A program made the translations under genes and the position numbers. A stretch of 8,409 nt of DNA from Bacteroidales bacterium (GTDB lineage Bacteria; Bacteroidota; Bacteroidia; Bacteroidales; JALTDM01): NCBI GenBank assembly GCA_026996635.1, contig JALWKH010000007.1, positions 1 to 8,409 on the forward strand, given 5' to 3'. Numbering within the stretch: the stretch's first letter is position 1; each line of letters starts with the position of its first letter. The notes below the pieces were generated by a model. That model ran no database searches, had not been told where the DNA came from, and saw nothing but the letters and a program-made list of their open reading frames with translations. Shown piece after piece: positions 6,767-8,409 of this stretch.

Positions 6767-8371
6767 TTAAATTCTAATTCCCATAATTGTAATATCATCC
6801 ACCTGTTCCTGGCGATCTCCATATTCATTTAACCACTTGTTAAGTGTTTGACTTAATATGTCTTTTTGTTCGTTCATAGGTAAGGTTGAGATGTTTAGCA
6901 ATAGTTCTTTGAAAGGTTTGTTTTTAAATTTTTTACCTAAAGGTCCACCGAATTGATCTACAAAACCGTCCGTAAAAAGATATATAATATCGCCTTTCTC
7001 TATCCTAAACCCGTGTGTTGTAAAATCTTCCATTTTTGTAAAAACCGAAATCGGCATCTTATCAGGTTTAAATTCATAAAAGATTATTTTTCCATTTTCA
7101 TTTTCAACACTTTCTTTTTTTACCTTGTTCCAGTCTATGCTATTTTCTTCACGTTCCAACTCCCTTTCTGTTACAAAAAACATGGCGCTATTTGCTCCTG
7201 CAAAGTATATTTCATTTGTTTCTAAATTAATTGAAACAACAGACATATCCATTCCGTCTTTTCTGCGGCGACCGGGTTTTTCTTGTCCGAGAGTACTGAT
7301 TATCTCAGTTCGCATCTTATCTAAAATTGTTCCGGGATAAGTAATATTCTCTTTCATTACAAGTTCCCGCAAATAAGATATTCCCAACATACTCATAAAA
7401 GCACCGGGAACACCGTGTCCTGTGCAATCTGCAACAGTTATAACAATTGTTTTAAGTTTTTCGTTGAAATACCACCAAAAAAAGTCTCCGCTTACTACAT
7501 TTTTAGGTTTAAAAAACAAGAAATAATCTGAGAAAAAAGATTTTAAATTTTCTTGTGGTGGCAAAACCGACTCTTGAATGTGTCTGGCGTATTCTATACT
7601 GGAGGAAAGTTCATTGTGTATATTTTCCAAAGCTTTTTTCTGTGCAATAACTTTATTTCGTTGTGCCTCTATTTCGTCCCGTTGTGCTTCTATTTCATTT
7701 TTTTGTACTTGTATCTTTTCTTTCTGGCGTTCCAATGCTTTTTTTTGCAAAAAATCTGTTCTGTACGAAATCTCTAGAATATAAGCAGATGTTATTATTG
7801 CAGCCATTACTGTTATCACAAAATACACATTATCTATAAGAACCATTTTATCCTCGTAAATGTAAAAGATTGCCAAAACCAAGTATATCAAAAAAATCAA
7901 AACAAAATTGTAAGCAACTGACTTCAACCGTATTCTCATTCCCAAAGCAGAACTCATTACCAATATAATTCCCACATAATATTCTTTATGAGCTAACTCA
8001 TCCGGCTTGGTTACTACCAGAAATGCTATTATTCCAAGATTAAAAATAAAGTTTAGTGTGTTTGCGATAGGCTGGAGTTTTTTTACAATTATGTCTTTAT
8101 AACTTAAATACAATCCTACAAAAATTCCGGGAAAGAAAAATAAAAAGCGTACCAGCCAAACGGTTTTATAAGTATGGGGAGCATTGTAATAATCCAGAAA
8201 AAAATAAGGTATCAAAACTAATGCGTACATTACAAGCGAGAGCCTGAAAAATATTATAGAACGTCGGTTAAAATATTCTTCAAACTCTTCTTTTTCCTTA
8301 TCGGTAAGTTTAGGTATTTTTAAAAAATTGTTTAGACGGTTATTATTTTCTCCTTCAAGATGATAATTCAT
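6767..8371 (-). CDS. Membrane-anchored SpoIIE-type PP2C protein serine phosphatase
   Basis: The 534-residue protein begins with a cytoplasmic stretch, then six hydrophobic helices at about 37-59, 72-92, 102-121, 131-145, 151-173 and 180-200. A coiled coil at about 208-255 carries a heptad-like repeat (EIEAQRD, EIEAQRN), followed by a SpoIIE-family phosphatase domain from about 258 to the end. Metal-binding motifs are intact: VSGDFFWW (D296), ADCTGHGVPGAF (D315), GMDMS (D375), LFTDGFVDQFGG (D468) and VDDITIMG (D525, D526). It should sit in the inner membrane and remove phosphate from serine or threonine of partner proteins, typically STAS anti-anti-sigma factors, in response to a signal sensed by the membrane part. 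W72, R75, F76 and P81 resemble a pattern I recall in the membrane domains of some bacterial adenylate cyclases, but this is weak. The start is the ATG at 8371. Its promoter was not seen in the 38 bases left. The STAS protein at 4212-4589 is a possible substrate. Confidence 0.93.
   Translation of the reverse strand: MNYHLEGENNNRLNNFLKIPKLTDKEKEEFEEYFNRRSIIFFRLSLVMYALVLIPYFFLDYYNAPHTYKTVWLVRFLFFFPGIFVGLYLSYKDIIVKKLQPIANTLNFIFNLGIIAFLVVTKPDELAHKEYYVGIILVMSSALGMRIRLKSVAYNFVLIFLIYLVLAIFYIYEDKMVLIDNVYFVITVMAAIITSAYILEISYRTDFLQKKALERQKEKIQVQKNEIEAQRDEIEAQRNKVIAQKKALENIHNELSSSIEYARHIQESVLPPQENLKSFFSDYFLFFKPKNVVSGDFFWWYFNEKLKTIVITVADCTGHGVPGAFMSMLGISYLRELVMKENITYPGTILDKMRTEIISTLGQEKPGRRRKDGMDMSVVSINLETNEIYFAGANSAMFFVTERELEREENSIDWNKVKKESVENENGKIIFYEFKPDKMPISVFTKMEDFTTHGFRIEKGDIIYLFTDGFVDQFGGPLGKKFKNKPFKELLLNISTLPMNEQKDILSQTLNKWLNEYGDRQEQVDDITIMGIRI
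7659..7700 (-). repeat. Two imperfect 21-base tandem repeats inside the phosphatase gene
   Basis: Two adjacent 21-base units (7659-7679 and 7680-7700) agree at 17 of 21 positions, with 16 of the first 17 identical. They code for the seven-residue coiled-coil repeat EIEAQR(D/N). A third, more decayed unit follows at 7701-7721. Each unit equals two helical turns, so gain or loss of a unit would keep the frame and change the linker length by one heptad. Confidence 0.7.
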
Positions 8372-8409
8372 TACTAAAAAATAACAGGTTTTCTCGGAAT
8401 GAATAATAT

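Noticed and set aside
6763..6781. A 7-bp inverted repeat (GGAATTA / TAATTCC) across the phosphatase stop codon as a terminator
   Set aside because: The stem is AT-rich and weak and is not followed by a T run on the - strand.
7659..7721. Short direct repeats as a CRISPR-like array
   Set aside because: The units are adjacent without spacers, lie in frame in a coding region and encode coiled-coil heptads.

Overview
The window looks like chromosomal DNA from a member of the Bacteroidota, probably Bacteroidales-like. The pointers are the AT-rich composition, A-rich start regions without clear Shine-Dalgarno sequences, two matches to the Bacteroidota promoter pattern (TTG/TTTG, 17 bases, TAnnTTTG), an outer-membrane barrel protein with an N-terminal carboxypeptidase-regulatory-like domain, and a six-domain ribosomal protein S1 with a long acidic N-terminus. 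The species cannot be named from the sequence alone.

Left part, + strand (1-3264): the tail of a GntR/YtrA-type regulator overlaps by ATGA with a small single-pass membrane protein carrying a fourfold internal repeat (GIN/DUF2807-like). Five bases later comes a 796-residue TonB-receptor-like outer-membrane barrel protein. The run ends at a strong intrinsic terminator with a UUCG tetraloop. The three genes look like one operon: a cytoplasmic sensor-regulator, an envelope protein and an outer-membrane protein. The ligand and cargo are unknown. This is the least understood part of the window.

Middle part, - strand (3263-4640): a STAS-domain anti-sigma-factor-antagonist-like gene followed by ribonuclease Z, the tRNA 3'-end maturation enzyme. 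They are 22 bases apart and share a good promoter upstream of the STAS gene. RNase Z appears to start at TTG. The same octamer, ACCGGTAA, ends one base before both start codons.

Right part, - strand (4650-8371): ribosomal protein S1 (rpsA), with its own promoter and a roughly 70-base leader holding a perfect 7-bp hairpin, and upstream of it a six-helix membrane-anchored SpoIIE-type PP2C phosphatase with a coiled-coil linker. SpoIIE-type phosphatases usually act on phosphorylated STAS proteins, so the phosphatase and the STAS protein could be two parts of one partner-switching circuit. No matching kinase is visible here.

No RNA genes, CRISPR arrays, insertion sequences or broken genes were seen. 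The only gene-free stretch of note is the 197-base gap at 6570-6766, which holds the rpsA promoter and leader.
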